Positions 47,694-56,663 of a stretch of DNA of 64,000 bases are shown one piece after another. Position 1 is the first letter of the stretch; the number at the start of each line of letters is the position of its first letter. The notes under the pieces are model-generated. The model made no database searches. It worked only from the letters and a program-made list of their open reading frames with translations, and had not been told where the DNA came from. A program made the position numbers and the translations under genes. Source of the DNA: Bosea sp. AS-1 (lineage in GTDB: Bacteria > Pseudomonadota > Alphaproteobacteria > Rhizobiales > Beijerinckiaceae); the NCBI RefSeq assembly GCF_002220095.1, contig NZ_CP022372.1, positions 2,824,501 to 2,888,500 of the forward strand, read 5' to 3'.

Positions 47694-48962
47694 TCAGCCG
47701 GTCATCTTGCAGGCGCTGTCCGCCTGGCTGCCGAAGGCAGCGTCGATGTCGGCCTGGCTCTTCGGCAGCTCCGCCTTGATGTCGAAATAGTCCCACTTGT
47801 CGGTGATCTTCGGCTTGATGCCGGCGACCAGCAGGCGGTTCACCATCTGGTGGTCGAAGGGGCGGTAGCCGGTGTCGAGGTCGCCGCGCTTGACGTGCCA
47901 CTTCTCAAGTGCGGCGACGACCGCGGCTGCATCCGTCGAATTGGCGGCCTCGATCGAGTCGAGCAGGGACTTCATGCCAAGCCAGCCCATCCAGGCCTTG
48001 TCGGCGGCGGGGCGGTTATATTTCTTCTCGTATGCCGCCGCCATGGCCTGCTCTTCAGGCGGGTTGTTCGGGTTCTTGTAGTACCAGGTCAGGGTATAGA
48101 GTCCGTCGGCGGCTTCCGGCCCGACGCCCCACAGATCGGTATTGCCGACCGAGATCTCCGCAAAGGGAATCTTCCCGCGCATGCCGAGCTCGTTCCACTG
48201 CTTGAGATAGGTGGTGAGGTCGCTGGCCGAGAGGCCGCCGATGACGACATCGGGCTTGGCGGCGCGGATCTTCAGGATGAAGGACGAGTAGTCCGGCGTG
48301 CTGACCGGCACCTCGTCGGCGCCGACGATGGTGATGCCGTTGGCCTTTGCATACTCCTCGAAGGAGCGCTTGATGTCCTGACCGAAGGCGTAGGCCGCTG
48401 TCAGGAGATACCACTTCTTGCCGACATCCTTGCAGTAGGGCGCCAGGACGCGGGTGTGCACCTCGACCGGCGGTTGCAGCCGGAAAGTGTATTTGTTGCA
48501 GGACTTGCCGGTGATCTCGCCTGCCGCCGCGTTCGCCGCGACATAGGGCACCTTCGCCTTGTTGGCGACGGAGGAGATCGCCAGCGCGAATGAACTCAGT
48601 GCGCCGCCGACGATGCCGGCGACCTTGTGCTCGCCGACCAGCCGTTCGGCGTTCTGCTGCGCGCCTTGCGGGTTGGGCTCGTCGAGCCAGACGATCTCGG
48701 CCGGCCGGCCCAGCAGGGTGTTGTTGCGCTGCTCCAGCGCCAGCATGCCGCCCTGCGCGAGATATTCCGCCTGGTCGACGATATTGCCGGTCTTGGCCCA
48801 GATCATGCCGATCTTGATCGGCTCGGCGGCAGCGGCATCGCCGATATAGGGCATGCCGAGCTTCGGGGCGATCAGCCCGGCAGCGCCGAGCGAGCCTGCG
48901 CCGAGAAGCAGGCTGCGGCGTCCGATCGGGCGATTGAAGGTTGGTTTGCGAGCGTCGGTCAC
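47694..48962 (-). CDS. LivK-type periplasmic substrate-binding protein with Tat signal
   Basis: The 422-residue precursor starts at GTG 48962 behind a GGGAGG site. It has a twin-arginine signal (IGRRSLLLGAGSLGAAGLIA) and then the type 1 periplasmic-binding fold (IKIGMIWAKTGNIVDQAEYL, GIVGGALSSFALAISSVANK, ASDLTTYLKQWNELGMRG). It captures the imported ligand. It is the first gene of the leftward operon, just left of the twin palindromes. Ligand identity is unknown; related proteins bind aromatic or branched-chain compounds. Confidence 0.9.
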   Translation of the reverse strand: MTDARKPTFNRPIGRRSLLLGAGSLGAAGLIAPKLGMPYIGDAAAAEPIKIGMIWAKTGNIVDQAEYLAQGGMLALEQRNNTLLGRPAEIVWLDEPNPQGAQQNAERLVGEHKVAGIVGGALSSFALAISSVANKAKVPYVAANAAAGEITGKSCNKYTFRLQPPVEVHTRVLAPYCKDVGKKWYLLTAAYAFGQDIKRSFEEYAKANGITIVGADEVPVSTPDYSSFILKIRAAKPDVVIGGLSASDLTTYLKQWNELGMRGKIPFAEISVGNTDLWGVGPEAADGLYTLTWYYKNPNNPPEEQAMAAAYEKKYNRPAADKAWMGWLGMKSLLDSIEAANSTDAAAVVAALEKWHVKRGDLDTGYRPFDHQMVNRLLVAGIKPKITDKWDYFDIKAELPKSQADIDAAFGSQADSACKMTG

Positions 48963-49058
48963 GACGTCCTCCCTGCTGTGGCGTTCCCTGTGCCGGAGCC
49001 GATTTCTTGTTTCCCGTCCGTTGCGGCGGGCCGACCGGCAGCAGGGCTGTAGCATAAC

Positions 49059-49073
49059 TGGAATCGAATTCCA
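49059..49073. promoter_or_regulatory. Probable IclR-family operator 1
   Basis: TGGAAT-CGA-ATTCCA is a perfect palindrome with a 3-base centre. It lies in the 198-bp divergent gap between the leftward transporter operon and the rightward operon that encodes an IclR regulator. IclR-family proteins bind TGGAAA-like palindromes of this spacing. Confidence 0.7.
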
Positions 49074-49084
49074 CTCTAAAAATC

Positions 49085-49109
49085 AAAACTGGAATTCTAT
49101 TCCGGTTTT
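49085..49109. promoter_or_regulatory. Probable IclR-family operator 2 (extended palindrome)
   Basis: A second site with the same core (TGGAAT-TCT-ATTCCG, core 49090-49104) extends into flanking AAAAC and GTTTT arms, making an 11-3-11 palindrome with one mismatch. Its centre is 31 bp from that of operator 1, about three helical turns, so two regulator dimers could bind one face of the DNA and control both divergent promoters. Confidence 0.72.
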
Positions 49110-49111
49110 GC

Positions 49112-49140
49112 TTGACGTCGACAGGAGGGGCGCGACATAA
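49112..49140 (+). promoter_or_regulatory. Possible sigma-70 promoter of the rightward operon
   Basis: TTGACG is followed after 17 bases by ACATAA, and operator 2 ends two bases upstream of the -35 element. The -10 match is weak and the leader would be short, so this is tentative. Confidence 0.3.
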
Positions 49141-49160
49141 ACGGCGCGGGAGGGAAGACC

Positions 49161-50207
49161 ATGAAGCCGCTTTCGATCGGGCTCGTCGGGGCCGGGGCCA
49201 TCGGCCGGATGCATGCCGACGTGATCGCCCGCAGCGATTTCGCGACGGCTTCCGGGGTCGCCGACCCGACCGAGGCGGGGCGCCAATTTTGCCGCGAGCA
49301 TGGTCTCGCCTGGTATCCTGATCATGAGGCCCTGCTCGCTGCGGGCGAGGCCGAGGCGCTGATCGTCGCCACGCCCAATCAGAGCCATCTGGAGATCGGG
49401 CTCGCCGCGATCGCCCGCGGCATTCCCGCCCTGATCGAGAAGCCGGTCGCCGTCAGCGTTGCGGAAGGCGAGCAACTTTCGTCAGCGTCGAGCAAAGCTG
49501 GTGTGCCGGTGCTGGTCGGGCATCATCGCCGGCACAATCCGATCATCGCAAAGGCGCGCGAGATGGTTCGGGGCGGGGCTCTCGGGCGCCTGACGAACGC
49601 GACGGTGCTCTACACCTTCTACAAGCACGACGCCTATTTCGACCTCGCCTGGCGGCGAGAACCCGGTGGCGGGCCGATCCTGATCAACCTGATCCATGAG
49701 ATCGACCTGATCCGTTTCGTCTGCGGCGAGGTCGTTGCCGTGCAGGCCGTGACCTCGGATCGCGTCCGTGGGCTGCCGGTCGAGGATACGGCGGCGGTTC
49801 TGCTCGAGCTCGAGAATGGCGGGCTCGTCACGATCAGCCTGTCGGATACGGCCGTGACGCCCTGGAGCTGGGACCTCTCCTCCGGCGAATTGCCGAGCTA
49901 TCCCAAGCAGCCGAAGCCGGTGAATTCGCACTTCATTTCCGGTACCGCGGGCTCGCTTACGCTGCCCGGCCTGGAGCACTGGCGTTATGACGGCGAGAAG
50001 AGCTGGTTTGCCGATCTCACGCAGGAGACAGTCCCGGTCGAGCCGGAGAGCCCCTATGTGCGCCAGCTTCGGCATCTCCGCGACGTCGCGCGCGATGGCG
50101 TCCGGCCACTGATCGATGCTGCCGATGCGACCCGAACGCTCGCAGTGACTCTTGCCGTTCAGGAGGCGGCGCGCCAGAGACGACGTCTGGAGATGCATTT
50201 TGGATAG
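49161..50207 (+). CDS. Gfo/Idh/MocA family oxidoreductase
   Basis: The 348-residue protein has an N-terminal Rossmann fold (IGLVGAGAIGRMHADVIARS), the catalytic EKPVAVSVAEG segment and the family's C-terminal beta-sheet domain with the HEIDLIRFVCGEV motif. Such enzymes oxidise or reduce sugars and cyclitols with NAD(P). It heads the rightward operon and has GGGAGGG before the ATG. Substrate is unknown but should match the transporter's ligand or a derivative. Confidence 0.92.
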   Translation: MKPLSIGLVGAGAIGRMHADVIARSDFATASGVADPTEAGRQFCREHGLAWYPDHEALLAAGEAEALIVATPNQSHLEIGLAAIARGIPALIEKPVAVSVAEGEQLSSASSKAGVPVLVGHHRRHNPIIAKAREMVRGGALGRLTNATVLYTFYKHDAYFDLAWRREPGGGPILINLIHEIDLIRFVCGEVVAVQAVTSDRVRGLPVEDTAAVLLELENGGLVTISLSDTAVTPWSWDLSSGELPSYPKQPKPVNSHFISGTAGSLTLPGLEHWRYDGEKSWFADLTQETVPVEPESPYVRQLRHLRDVARDGVRPLIDAADATRTLAVTLAVQEAARQRRRLEMHFG

Positions 50208-50211
50208 AGCG

Positions 50212-51069
50212 ATGGCGAAGCAGGTCGAGGACGAGGCTAGGCAGGAAGAGACGGAGACCGCTCCGAGCGGCCTGCTGGAGCGCACGCTCGGCGTGCTCGA
50301 ACTGCTGGCCACGAACGCGCGCGGGCTGCCCTTGTTCGAGATCGCCGAGCGCCTGAAGATTCCGCGCAGCGCGACGCATCGCGTGCTCACGAGCCTGGTC
50401 GAGCATGGCTATGTGCGCCAGGAGCGCCATCACGGCACCTATGAGCTGACGGCCAAGATCGCCTCGCTCGCCTTCACCTTCCTGGCCGGCGCAGGCATCT
50501 CCGACCTTGCCCAGCCGATTCTCGATCGGCTCGCGCAGGAATCGGCGGAACTCGTCCGGCTCGCGTTGATCGACGGGCGCGAGCTCGTCTGGGTGGCCAA
50601 GTCGCAGGGCTCTCCCTTCGGGCTGCGCTACGACCCCGATATGGGGCAGGCGGGCCGGCTCTCCTGTTCGGCGAGCGGGCACGCCTGGCTCTCGTGCCTG
50701 TCGGACGAGGAAGCCATCGCCCTGGTCGAACGGCAGGGCTACGGCTCGCGCGAGGAATTCGGTCCACGGGCGCCGCAGACGCAGGCCGCGCTGCTCAAAT
50801 ATCTGCGACAGGCGCGCAAGCGCGGTTTCGGCCTCGTCGTTCAGACCTATTCGCCCTGGATGAACGCAACGGCGGCACCGATCCGCCACCCACAGACGCG
50901 CGAGGTCGTGGGTGCCGTCGTGATCGCCGGGCCGCATATCAGGCTGACTGAAGAAAAAATGCTCTCGCTGTCGCCGCTCTTGCTGAACGCCGCTCGCGAG
51001 CTGTCGCTGGCGATGGCGGCAAGTCCCGGCCTGTCGCATGGGCGATCGCGGGATCCGTTCTTCGGCTGA
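50212..51069 (+). CDS. IclR family transcriptional regulator
   Basis: The 285-residue protein has the IclR winged helix (about residues 20-80: LERTLGVLELLATNARGLPL, IPRSATHRVLTSLVEHGYV) and the GAF-like effector domain (about 95-265, ending with AVVIAGPHIRLTEEKM). It starts five bases after the oxidoreductase gene. It probably binds the two palindromes at 49059-49109 and answers to a catabolic intermediate. Control of both divergent operons is inferred from that arrangement. Confidence 0.93.
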   Translation: MAKQVEDEARQEETETAPSGLLERTLGVLELLATNARGLPLFEIAERLKIPRSATHRVLTSLVEHGYVRQERHHGTYELTAKIASLAFTFLAGAGISDLAQPILDRLAQESAELVRLALIDGRELVWVAKSQGSPFGLRYDPDMGQAGRLSCSASGHAWLSCLSDEEAIALVERQGYGSREEFGPRAPQTQAALLKYLRQARKRGFGLVVQTYSPWMNATAAPIRHPQTREVVGAVVIAGPHIRLTEEKMLSLSPLLLNAARELSLAMAASPGLSHGRSRDPFFG

Positions 51070-51131
51070 GCTGTCGCGGAAGGTATCGGGGCAAGATTGG
51101 CGGCACCCGGCCGCGCCATGAGGAGGTTCGC

Positions 51132-52031
51132 TTGCAGATTCTCGTGACCGGGGGGGCCGGATTTCTCGGCGCCTGGATTTGCCGCCGCCTGTCGCGCCGG
51201 GGCGACCGCATCCGCATCCTCGACCGGGCCGGAAGCGCCAATATGTTCGCGGCGATCGCCGGTGCGCCAGCCGCCGCCGCCATCGAATGGGTCCATGGCG
51301 ACATCACCGATGCGGAAGCCGTGGCTTCGGCCGCGCGCGGCTGCGATGCGATCGTCCACCTCGCCGGCGTCCTGACGCCAGCCTGCAAGGAGGACCCCGT
51401 CCGCGGCGCTGCAATCAACCTGATCGGCACGCTGAACGTCTTCGAGGCCGCGCTACGTCACGGCATAGGCAAGATCGTCTACACCAGCAGCGCCGGGGTC
51501 TATGGGCCTCAAAGCGGCGAGCGCCCGGTTCCGGTCTCGCATTACGGTGCCTTCAAGCTCGCCTGCGAGGGCAGTGCGCGGGCCTATTTCGCCGATCACG
51601 GGCTCTCGAGCATCGGTTTCCGGCCCTATGTCGTCTACGGGCCAGGCCGCGAAAGCGGTCTGAGCGCCGGGCCGTCGCTGGCATGCCGGGCGGCGGCGCG
51701 TGGCGAGGCCTATGTCTTTCCCTATGAGGGCGTGGCGGGGCTTGTCTATGTCGACGACGTCGCCGCAGCCTATGAGAGTGCCTTGCGGCACGATGCGCCC
51801 GGCGCGCAGGTCTTCAACATGATCGGGGAGCAGGCCGCGCCCGAGGACGTCATCGCGGCGCTGCGGGAACTCGCGCCGGGTTGCGACATCCGCACAGGCG
51901 GCGCGCCGATGCCGTCGGCTCCCGAGATTGCCGAGGGGCCGCTGCGGGAGATTCTCTCCGGCGTGCCGTTTACGCCGCTGCGCGAGGGAATCGCACGGAC
52001 ATTCGCCTTCTATCGCGACGGGACGCTCTGA
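51132..52031 (+). CDS. NAD-dependent epimerase/dehydratase (extended SDR)
   Basis: The 299-residue protein has the SDR cofactor motif (ILVTGGAGFLGAWICRRL), an active-site Ser in IVYTSSAGVYG and the catalytic pair in SHYGAFK (Tyr and Lys). It resembles nucleotide-sugar or uronate-type dehydrogenases. The start is TTG 51132 with AGGAGG upstream; no ATG precedes the conserved glycine motif. It lies third in the rightward operon. Confidence 0.88.
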   Translation: MQILVTGGAGFLGAWICRRLSRRGDRIRILDRAGSANMFAAIAGAPAAAAIEWVHGDITDAEAVASAARGCDAIVHLAGVLTPACKEDPVRGAAINLIGTLNVFEAALRHGIGKIVYTSSAGVYGPQSGERPVPVSHYGAFKLACEGSARAYFADHGLSSIGFRPYVVYGPGRESGLSAGPSLACRAAARGEAYVFPYEGVAGLVYVDDVAAAYESALRHDAPGAQVFNMIGEQAAPEDVIAALRELAPGCDIRTGGAPMPSAPEIAEGPLREILSGVPFTPLREGIARTFAFYRDGTL

Positions 52032-52035
52032 TCCG

Positions 52036-52863
52036 ATGAAGCTCGCTGCCCACACCTTCGGCTTCGTCTGGCAGGAGAGCGCTGAATCGGCGTTTCAGTC
52101 ACTGGGGACAGCGGGTTTCCGCCACCTTCAACTCCTCGCCCTGCCGCCGCATTTCGATCCGTGGCGCGAGGATGCTGCCCGCACCGGGCGTCTGCGGAGC
52201 ATCATCGAGCGCTACGATCTGAAGCTGCTGGCCGGCGATCTGGCCAGCAGCGAGATCAACCTGGCAAGCACGTCGGCGGACGTCGCGGAGTTCGCCGTCG
52301 ACGCCTATCGGCGGCTGATCGCGCGCTGTGCGGAGCTGGGCGCTACCGATGTTTGCGTCGGTTCCGGTCGGCGCCATGCCTTGCTGGCCAAGGCCAATGA
52401 TCGACTGATGGAGGGCTTCCGCCCCGCCTTCCGTGCAATCGTCGAGGAGGCTCGGCGCCACGGCATGGGCGTTGGGCTCGAGAACATCCCTCAAGGGCTA
52501 CTCGCCAGCGCCGGCGCCATTCGCGATTTCCTCGACGAGGAGGGGCATGCGGGTGTCAGCGTGATCTACGACGTGGCGAACGCCGTCGCTATTGGCGAGG
52601 ATCCGGTCGAGGGGCTCGCAGTGCTGGGTTCGCGGGTTAGCGTCGTCCATCTCTCCGATAGCCCACTCGGCCAGTGGCGCCACGACCCGATCGGGAGCGG
52701 CGAAATCGATTTCGCGGCGATCGGACGCGAGCTGCGGCGGCAGTCCTACGAAGGACCGGTGGTTCTTGAAATCCTGTCCGACACTCCGCTTGAACACTTG
52801 CTCGAGGGAGTCCGCAGGCTTACGCGAGCTGGCTGGGCCTTCGAAGACATGCCGGGCGGTTGA
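52036..52863 (+). CDS. TIM-barrel sugar isomerase / dehydroshikimate-dehydratase-like protein, second copy
   Basis: The 275-residue protein has the AP endonuclease 2 fold: AFQSLGTAGFRHLQLLALPP, LGATDVCVGSG, GVGLENIPQGLL (metal-binding Glu), VSVIYDVANAVAIGEDP and VVHLSDSPLGQWRHDPIG. The metal-ligand pattern (Glu, Asp, His, Glu) looks intact. It belongs to the same superfamily as the product at 38417-39271 but is not a close copy. It ends the rightward operon, four bases after the epimerase. Confidence 0.85.
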   Translation: MKLAAHTFGFVWQESAESAFQSLGTAGFRHLQLLALPPHFDPWREDAARTGRLRSIIERYDLKLLAGDLASSEINLASTSADVAEFAVDAYRRLIARCAELGATDVCVGSGRRHALLAKANDRLMEGFRPAFRAIVEEARRHGMGVGLENIPQGLLASAGAIRDFLDEEGHAGVSVIYDVANAVAIGEDPVEGLAVLGSRVSVVHLSDSPLGQWRHDPIGSGEIDFAAIGRELRRQSYEGPVVLEILSDTPLEHLLEGVRRLTRAGWAFEDMPGG

Positions 52864-53047
52864 TCCGCCCCTTGAGGCGGCCACCGAAACGCGAGAGACT
52901 CGCGCGCGTCGACGAGCTGACATTCGCGGCATCGCAGGCCTGGAGGAGATTCGTTCGTCCGTCGCTCAGTACTTCAATCGAGTGCTGGAGCGGGCCATTC
53001 GAGGGCGCCAGATGCCAAGGAAATCGCGTTGATGCCGGTGATCTTGC

Positions 53048-53122
53048 TGGTGAGCGGGGAGGGGATCGAACCCTCGACCACATGATTAAAAGTCACGTGC
53101 TCTACCACTGAGCTACCCGCCC
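53048..53122 (-). tRNA. tRNA-Lys (anticodon TTT)
   Basis: The minus strand folds into a full cloverleaf: acceptor GGGCGGG pairing with CCCGCTC (one G-U), D arm with AGCTCAGTGGTAGAGC, anticodon loop CTTTTAA (TTT) and T arm with GGTTCGATCCC. The CCA end is encoded (53048-53050). No integrase or duplicated 3' end is present, so it is not a visible integration site. Confidence 0.97.
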
Positions 53123-53263
53123 TCACAGGCCCGCTGACATACGGAGGTGCAGGGCGCTGGTCAACATGTTCGGTGGATGAGCGCGCGGATGGGGCCACTT
53201 TATACAAGGTGGTTCGCGTAGAACGTTAACCGGCCGGAAACCACGTCGTCCTAGCCTTCCGCC

Positions 53264-53575
53264 ATGGTCATTCGTCGCGGTCTCCGATCTGTCTTCGTGA
53301 CGCTCGCGCTCTACGCGGTGTCGTCGCTGGCGGTCACCTATTTCCTGTTCCATGCGCAGCACGGCGCGCGCGGGCTGGAAGCGCGCGGCGCTATCCGCGA
53401 GTCGTTGCGCGAAATGGAGACCGAGCTGGCGACACTCACCGCCGAGCGCAAATCCTGGGAACAGCGGCTGGCGCTCGTGCGCGACGATTCGATCGATCGC
53501 GACCTGCTCGAAGAATCGACGCGCGCCAATCTCGGCCGGACCCACAAGAACGACGTCGTGATCATGGGGCGCTAG
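53264..53575 (+). CDS. FtsB/DivIC-type septum formation initiator protein
   Basis: The 103-residue protein has an N-terminal membrane helix (about residues 10-30) and a periplasmic coiled coil (RESLREMETELATLTAERKS). It ends with RDLLEESTRANLGRTHKNDV, the conserved end of the alphaproteobacterial FtsB-like group. It acts in the divisome as a linker. It precedes pdhA, the usual order in this group. Confidence 0.9.
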   Translation: MVIRRGLRSVFVTLALYAVSSLAVTYFLFHAQHGARGLEARGAIRESLREMETELATLTAERKSWEQRLALVRDDSIDRDLLEESTRANLGRTHKNDVVIMGR

Positions 53576-53841
53576 TTGCCGGCGTCAAAAACTGGAACCC
53601 GCGTTTCAGGAAGTTGGACAATCGAGAGCCGCCTCGGACGGTGCATGCGTGCCCCAAGGGCAGGGCGGCCCACCGGAAGCCGGCTTTTAGTTCCAGGCGT
53701 ATCGATTAACTGAAAATCGGTTACGACTTCAATCTCCTTCTAATTCAACAGCTTAGACCATGTTGCACTGCGAGACAGCGTGCTCGCCAAGGTTTTTTCG
53801 ATCCTCTACAACAAAGGTCGAAGGCCTTTGGAGGATCGTCT

Positions 53842-54939
53842 ATGGCTGTTGCTGCGCGTAAATCGAAAGCTCCCGCCCCATCGAAAACGGCCGCCAAGCC
53901 GGCGAAGGCCCGCTCGGCGAAAGAAGGGGCCGGACAGGCCGCTCCGGCGCCCAGCAATGTCACCCCGTTCACCAAGGACGAGGATCTCCACGCCTACCAC
54001 GATATGCTGCTGATCCGGCGTTTCGAGGAGAAGGCTGGCCAGATGTACGGCATGGGGCTGATCGGCGGCTTCTGCCACCTCTATATCGGCCAGGAAGCCG
54101 TGGTCATCGGCATGCAGATGGCTTCCAAGGATGGCGACCAGGTCATCACCGGCTATCGCGACCATGGCCATATGCTCGCCTGCGGTATGGAATCGCGCGG
54201 TGTGATGGCGGAGCTGACCGGCCGGCGCGGCGGTTATTCGCACGGCAAGGGCGGCTCCATGCACATGTTCAGCCGTGAGAAGAATTTCTACGGCGGACAC
54301 GGCATCGTCGGCGCGCAGGTCTCCCTCGGCACGGGGCTCGCCTTCGCCGACTGGTATCGCGACGACAAGACCGTCTCGATGACCTATTTCGGCGACGGTG
54401 CCGCCAATCAGGGTCAGGTCTACGAGAGCTTCAACATGGCCCAGCTCTGGAAGCTGCCGGTCGTGTTCGTGATCGAGAACAACCGCTACGCCATGGGCAC
54501 CGCGGTCAACCGCGCTTCGGCCCAGACCGATTTCTCGCGTCGCGGAGCCTCGTTCGGCATTCCGGGCGAGCAGGTCGACGGCATGGATGTCCGCGCCGTC
54601 CGCGAAGCCGGCCTGCGCGCCATCGAGCATGCCCGCTCCGGCAAGGGCCCCTATATCCTCGAAATGCAGACCTACCGCTATCGCGGACACTCGATGTCGG
54701 ACCCGGCGAAGTATCGCTCCAAGGATGAGGTCCAGCGTATGCGCGAGGAGCACGATCCGATCGAGCAGGTGCGCGCCCGCCTGATCCGCGAGTTCAAGAT
54801 CGGCGAGGATGAGCTGAAGGCGATCGACGCCAAGGTTCGCGAGGTCGTCAACGACGCGGCCGAGTTCGCCACGCATGATCCCGAGCCCGATCCGTCCGAG
54901 CTCTACACCGACATCCTGCTGGAGCCGGCGCAGGGCTGA
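53842..54939 (+). CDS. pdhA: Pyruvate dehydrogenase E1 alpha subunit
   Basis: PdhA binds thiamine diphosphate with PdhB and decarboxylates pyruvate. The 365-residue protein begins with a Lys/Ala-rich lead of about 45 residues. Typical motifs follow: LIRRFEEKAGQMYGMGLIGG, GRRGGYSHGKGGSMHMFS, the TPP motif FGDGAANQGQVYESFNMA with VFVIENNRYAMGT, and the phosphorylation-loop-like RYRGHSMSDPAKYRSK. A 266-bp gap upstream presumably holds the operon promoter, with GGAGG before the ATG. Confidence 0.97.
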   Translation: MAVAARKSKAPAPSKTAAKPAKARSAKEGAGQAAPAPSNVTPFTKDEDLHAYHDMLLIRRFEEKAGQMYGMGLIGGFCHLYIGQEAVVIGMQMASKDGDQVITGYRDHGHMLACGMESRGVMAELTGRRGGYSHGKGGSMHMFSREKNFYGGHGIVGAQVSLGTGLAFADWYRDDKTVSMTYFGDGAANQGQVYESFNMAQLWKLPVVFVIENNRYAMGTAVNRASAQTDFSRRGASFGIPGEQVDGMDVRAVREAGLRAIEHARSGKGPYILEMQTYRYRGHSMSDPAKYRSKDEVQRMREEHDPIEQVRARLIREFKIGEDELKAIDAKVREVVNDAAEFATHDPEPDPSELYTDILLEPAQG

Positions 54940-54996
54940 CGCTCGCGCCGCTGCCGCCTCTCGTCTTTCCCCGCGTCTCAGAATCCGGGTGCGTTC

Positions 54997-55245
54997 ATGC
55001 CGATCGACATTCTCATGCCTGCCCTTTCCCCCACCATGGAGGAAGGCAAACTGGCCAAGTGGCTGAAAAAGGAAGGCGATCAGATCAAGGCCGGCGACAT
55101 CATTGCCGAGATCGAGACCGACAAGGCGACGATGGAGGTCGAGGCGGTGGATGAAGGCATCCTCGCCAAGATCCTGATCCCGGACGGCAGCGAGAACGTC
55201 GCCGTCAACACCAAGATCGGCGTGATCGCGGCCGAGGGCGAGGAT
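54997..55245 (+). repeat. Lipoyl-domain coding repeat, copy in pdhB
   Basis: About 83 codons at the start of pdhB are repeated, with most residues identical, at the start of pdhC (56415-56663). Both encode the lipoyl motif around [20 protein letters not shown]. This is an intragenic domain duplication within the operon. Confidence 0.9.
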
Positions 55246-56400
55246 GTCGGCGCGGCGGCGAGCGGTGCCGATACGGCAGCAGCACCCGAGAAGCCGGTGG
55301 AGCCGAAGGCCGAGGCGCCGGCTGCCGCGAGCGAGCCCGCTCCGGCCGCCAAGGCTGAGACCGTGCCGGCCCAGGCCAAGGCCTATGACGCCTCCTCCGA
55401 GTTTCCGGCGGGTGCCGAAATCGTCACGATGACCGTGCGCGAGGCCCTGCGCGACGCCATGGCCGAGGAAATGCGCCGCGACAAGGACGTCTTCGTCATG
55501 GGCGAGGAGGTCGCCGAGTACCAGGGCGCCTATAAGGTCACGCAGGGGCTGCTGCAGGAATTCGGCGCCAAGCGCGTCATCGACACGCCGATCACCGAGC
55601 ACGGCTTCGCCGGCATCGGCGTTGGTGCGGCACTCTCCGGCCTGCGCCCCATCGTCGAGTTCATGACTTTCAACTTCGCCATGCAGGCGATCGACCAGAT
55701 CATCAACTCCGCCGCCAAGACGCTTTACATGTCCGGCGGCCAGATGGGCTGCCCGATCGTGTTCCGCGGCCCGAACGGTGCCGCCGCCCGCGTTGCCGCC
55801 CAGCACAGCCACGACTACGCCGCCTGGTACTCGAACGTACCGGGGCTCAAGGTGGTGATGCCCTACAGCGCATCCGACGCCAAGGGCCTGCTCAAGAGCG
55901 CGATCCGCGATCCGAACCCGGTGATCTTCCTCGAGAACGAGATCATGTACGGCAAGTCCTTCGAGGTGCCGAAGGGCGATGATTTCCTCGTGCCGATCGG
56001 CAAGGCCAAGGTGGTGCGCTCCGGCACGGACGTCACCATCGTCTCCTTCGGAATCGGCATGAACTACGCGCTCGGCGCCGCCGAAGCACTGGCGAAGGAC
56101 GGCATCGAGGCCGAGGTCATCGACCTGCGCACCATTCGCCCGATGGATATCGAGACCGTCATCGCCTCGGTGCAGAAGACCAATCGCTGCGTCGCGGTGG
56201 AGGAGGGCTTCCCGCAGTCCGGCGTCACCGCCGAGATCGGTATGCGGATCATGGAAGCGGCCTTCGATTATCTCGATGCACCCGTCGCCCGCGTCACCGG
56301 CAAGGATGTGCCGATGCCTTATGCGGCGAACCTTGAGAAGCTCGCGCTGCCGCATATCGGCGACGTCGTCGCGGCGGCTAAGGCCGTCTGCTATCGCTGA
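54997..56400 (+). CDS. pdhB: Pyruvate dehydrogenase E1 beta subunit with N-terminal lipoyl domain
   Basis: The 467-residue protein carries an extra lipoyl domain (residues 1 to about 83, lipoylated Lys in [12 protein letters not shown]). An Ala/Pro-rich flexible linker (about 84-130) leads to the E1-beta catalytic region ([40 protein letters not shown]) and the transketolase C-terminal domain. This fusion is typical of alphaproteobacterial PDH. The lipoyl domain is nearly the same as that of the E2 gene that follows. Confidence 0.97.
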   Translation: MPIDILMPALSPTMEEGKLAKWLKKEGDQIKAGDIIAEIETDKATMEVEAVDEGILAKILIPDGSENVAVNTKIGVIAAEGEDVGAAASGADTAAAPEKPVEPKAEAPAAASEPAPAAKAETVPAQAKAYDASSEFPAGAEIVTMTVREALRDAMAEEMRRDKDVFVMGEEVAEYQGAYKVTQGLLQEFGAKRVIDTPITEHGFAGIGVGAALSGLRPIVEFMTFNFAMQAIDQIINSAAKTLYMSGGQMGCPIVFRGPNGAAARVAAQHSHDYAAWYSNVPGLKVVMPYSASDAKGLLKSAIRDPNPVIFLENEIMYGKSFEVPKGDDFLVPIGKAKVVRSGTDVTIVSFGIGMNYALGAAEALAKDGIEAEVIDLRTIRPMDIETVIASVQKTNRCVAVEEGFPQSGVTAEIGMRIMEAAFDYLDAPVARVTGKDVPMPYAANLEKLALPHIGDVVAAAKAVCYR

Positions 56401-56414
56401 GAGGGGCTGAACCG

Positions 56415-56663
56415 ATGCCGACCAACATCCTGATGCCCGCTCTCTCTCCCACGATGGAGAAGGGCAATCTCGCCAAGTGGCTGAAGAAGGAAGGCGATAC
56501 GATCAAGTCCGGCGACGTCATCGCCGAGATCGAGACCGACAAGGCGACCATGGAGGTCGAGGCGGTCGACGAGGGCATCCTGGCCAAGATCGTGGTGCCG
56601 GAAGGCACGGCCGATGTCGCCGTCAACGAGGTGATCGGCGTGATCGCCGGGGAAGGCGAAGAC
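56415..56663 (+). repeat. Lipoyl-domain coding repeat, copy in pdhC
   Basis: Counterpart of the repeat at 54997-55245. The copies differ mainly at third codon positions and in a few residues near the end of the domain, so they have been kept alike by selection or by gene conversion. Confidence 0.9.

Noticed and set aside
53048-53122. tRNA-Lys as an integration site for a mobile island
   Set aside because: No integrase, no repeated 3' tRNA end and no change of gene style are seen on either side.
53806-56355. Long open frame opposite pdhA and pdhB
   Set aside because: It is antisense to two clear PDH genes and encodes a His/Asp/Leu-rich sequence typical of GC-rich shadow frames. No family motif is present.
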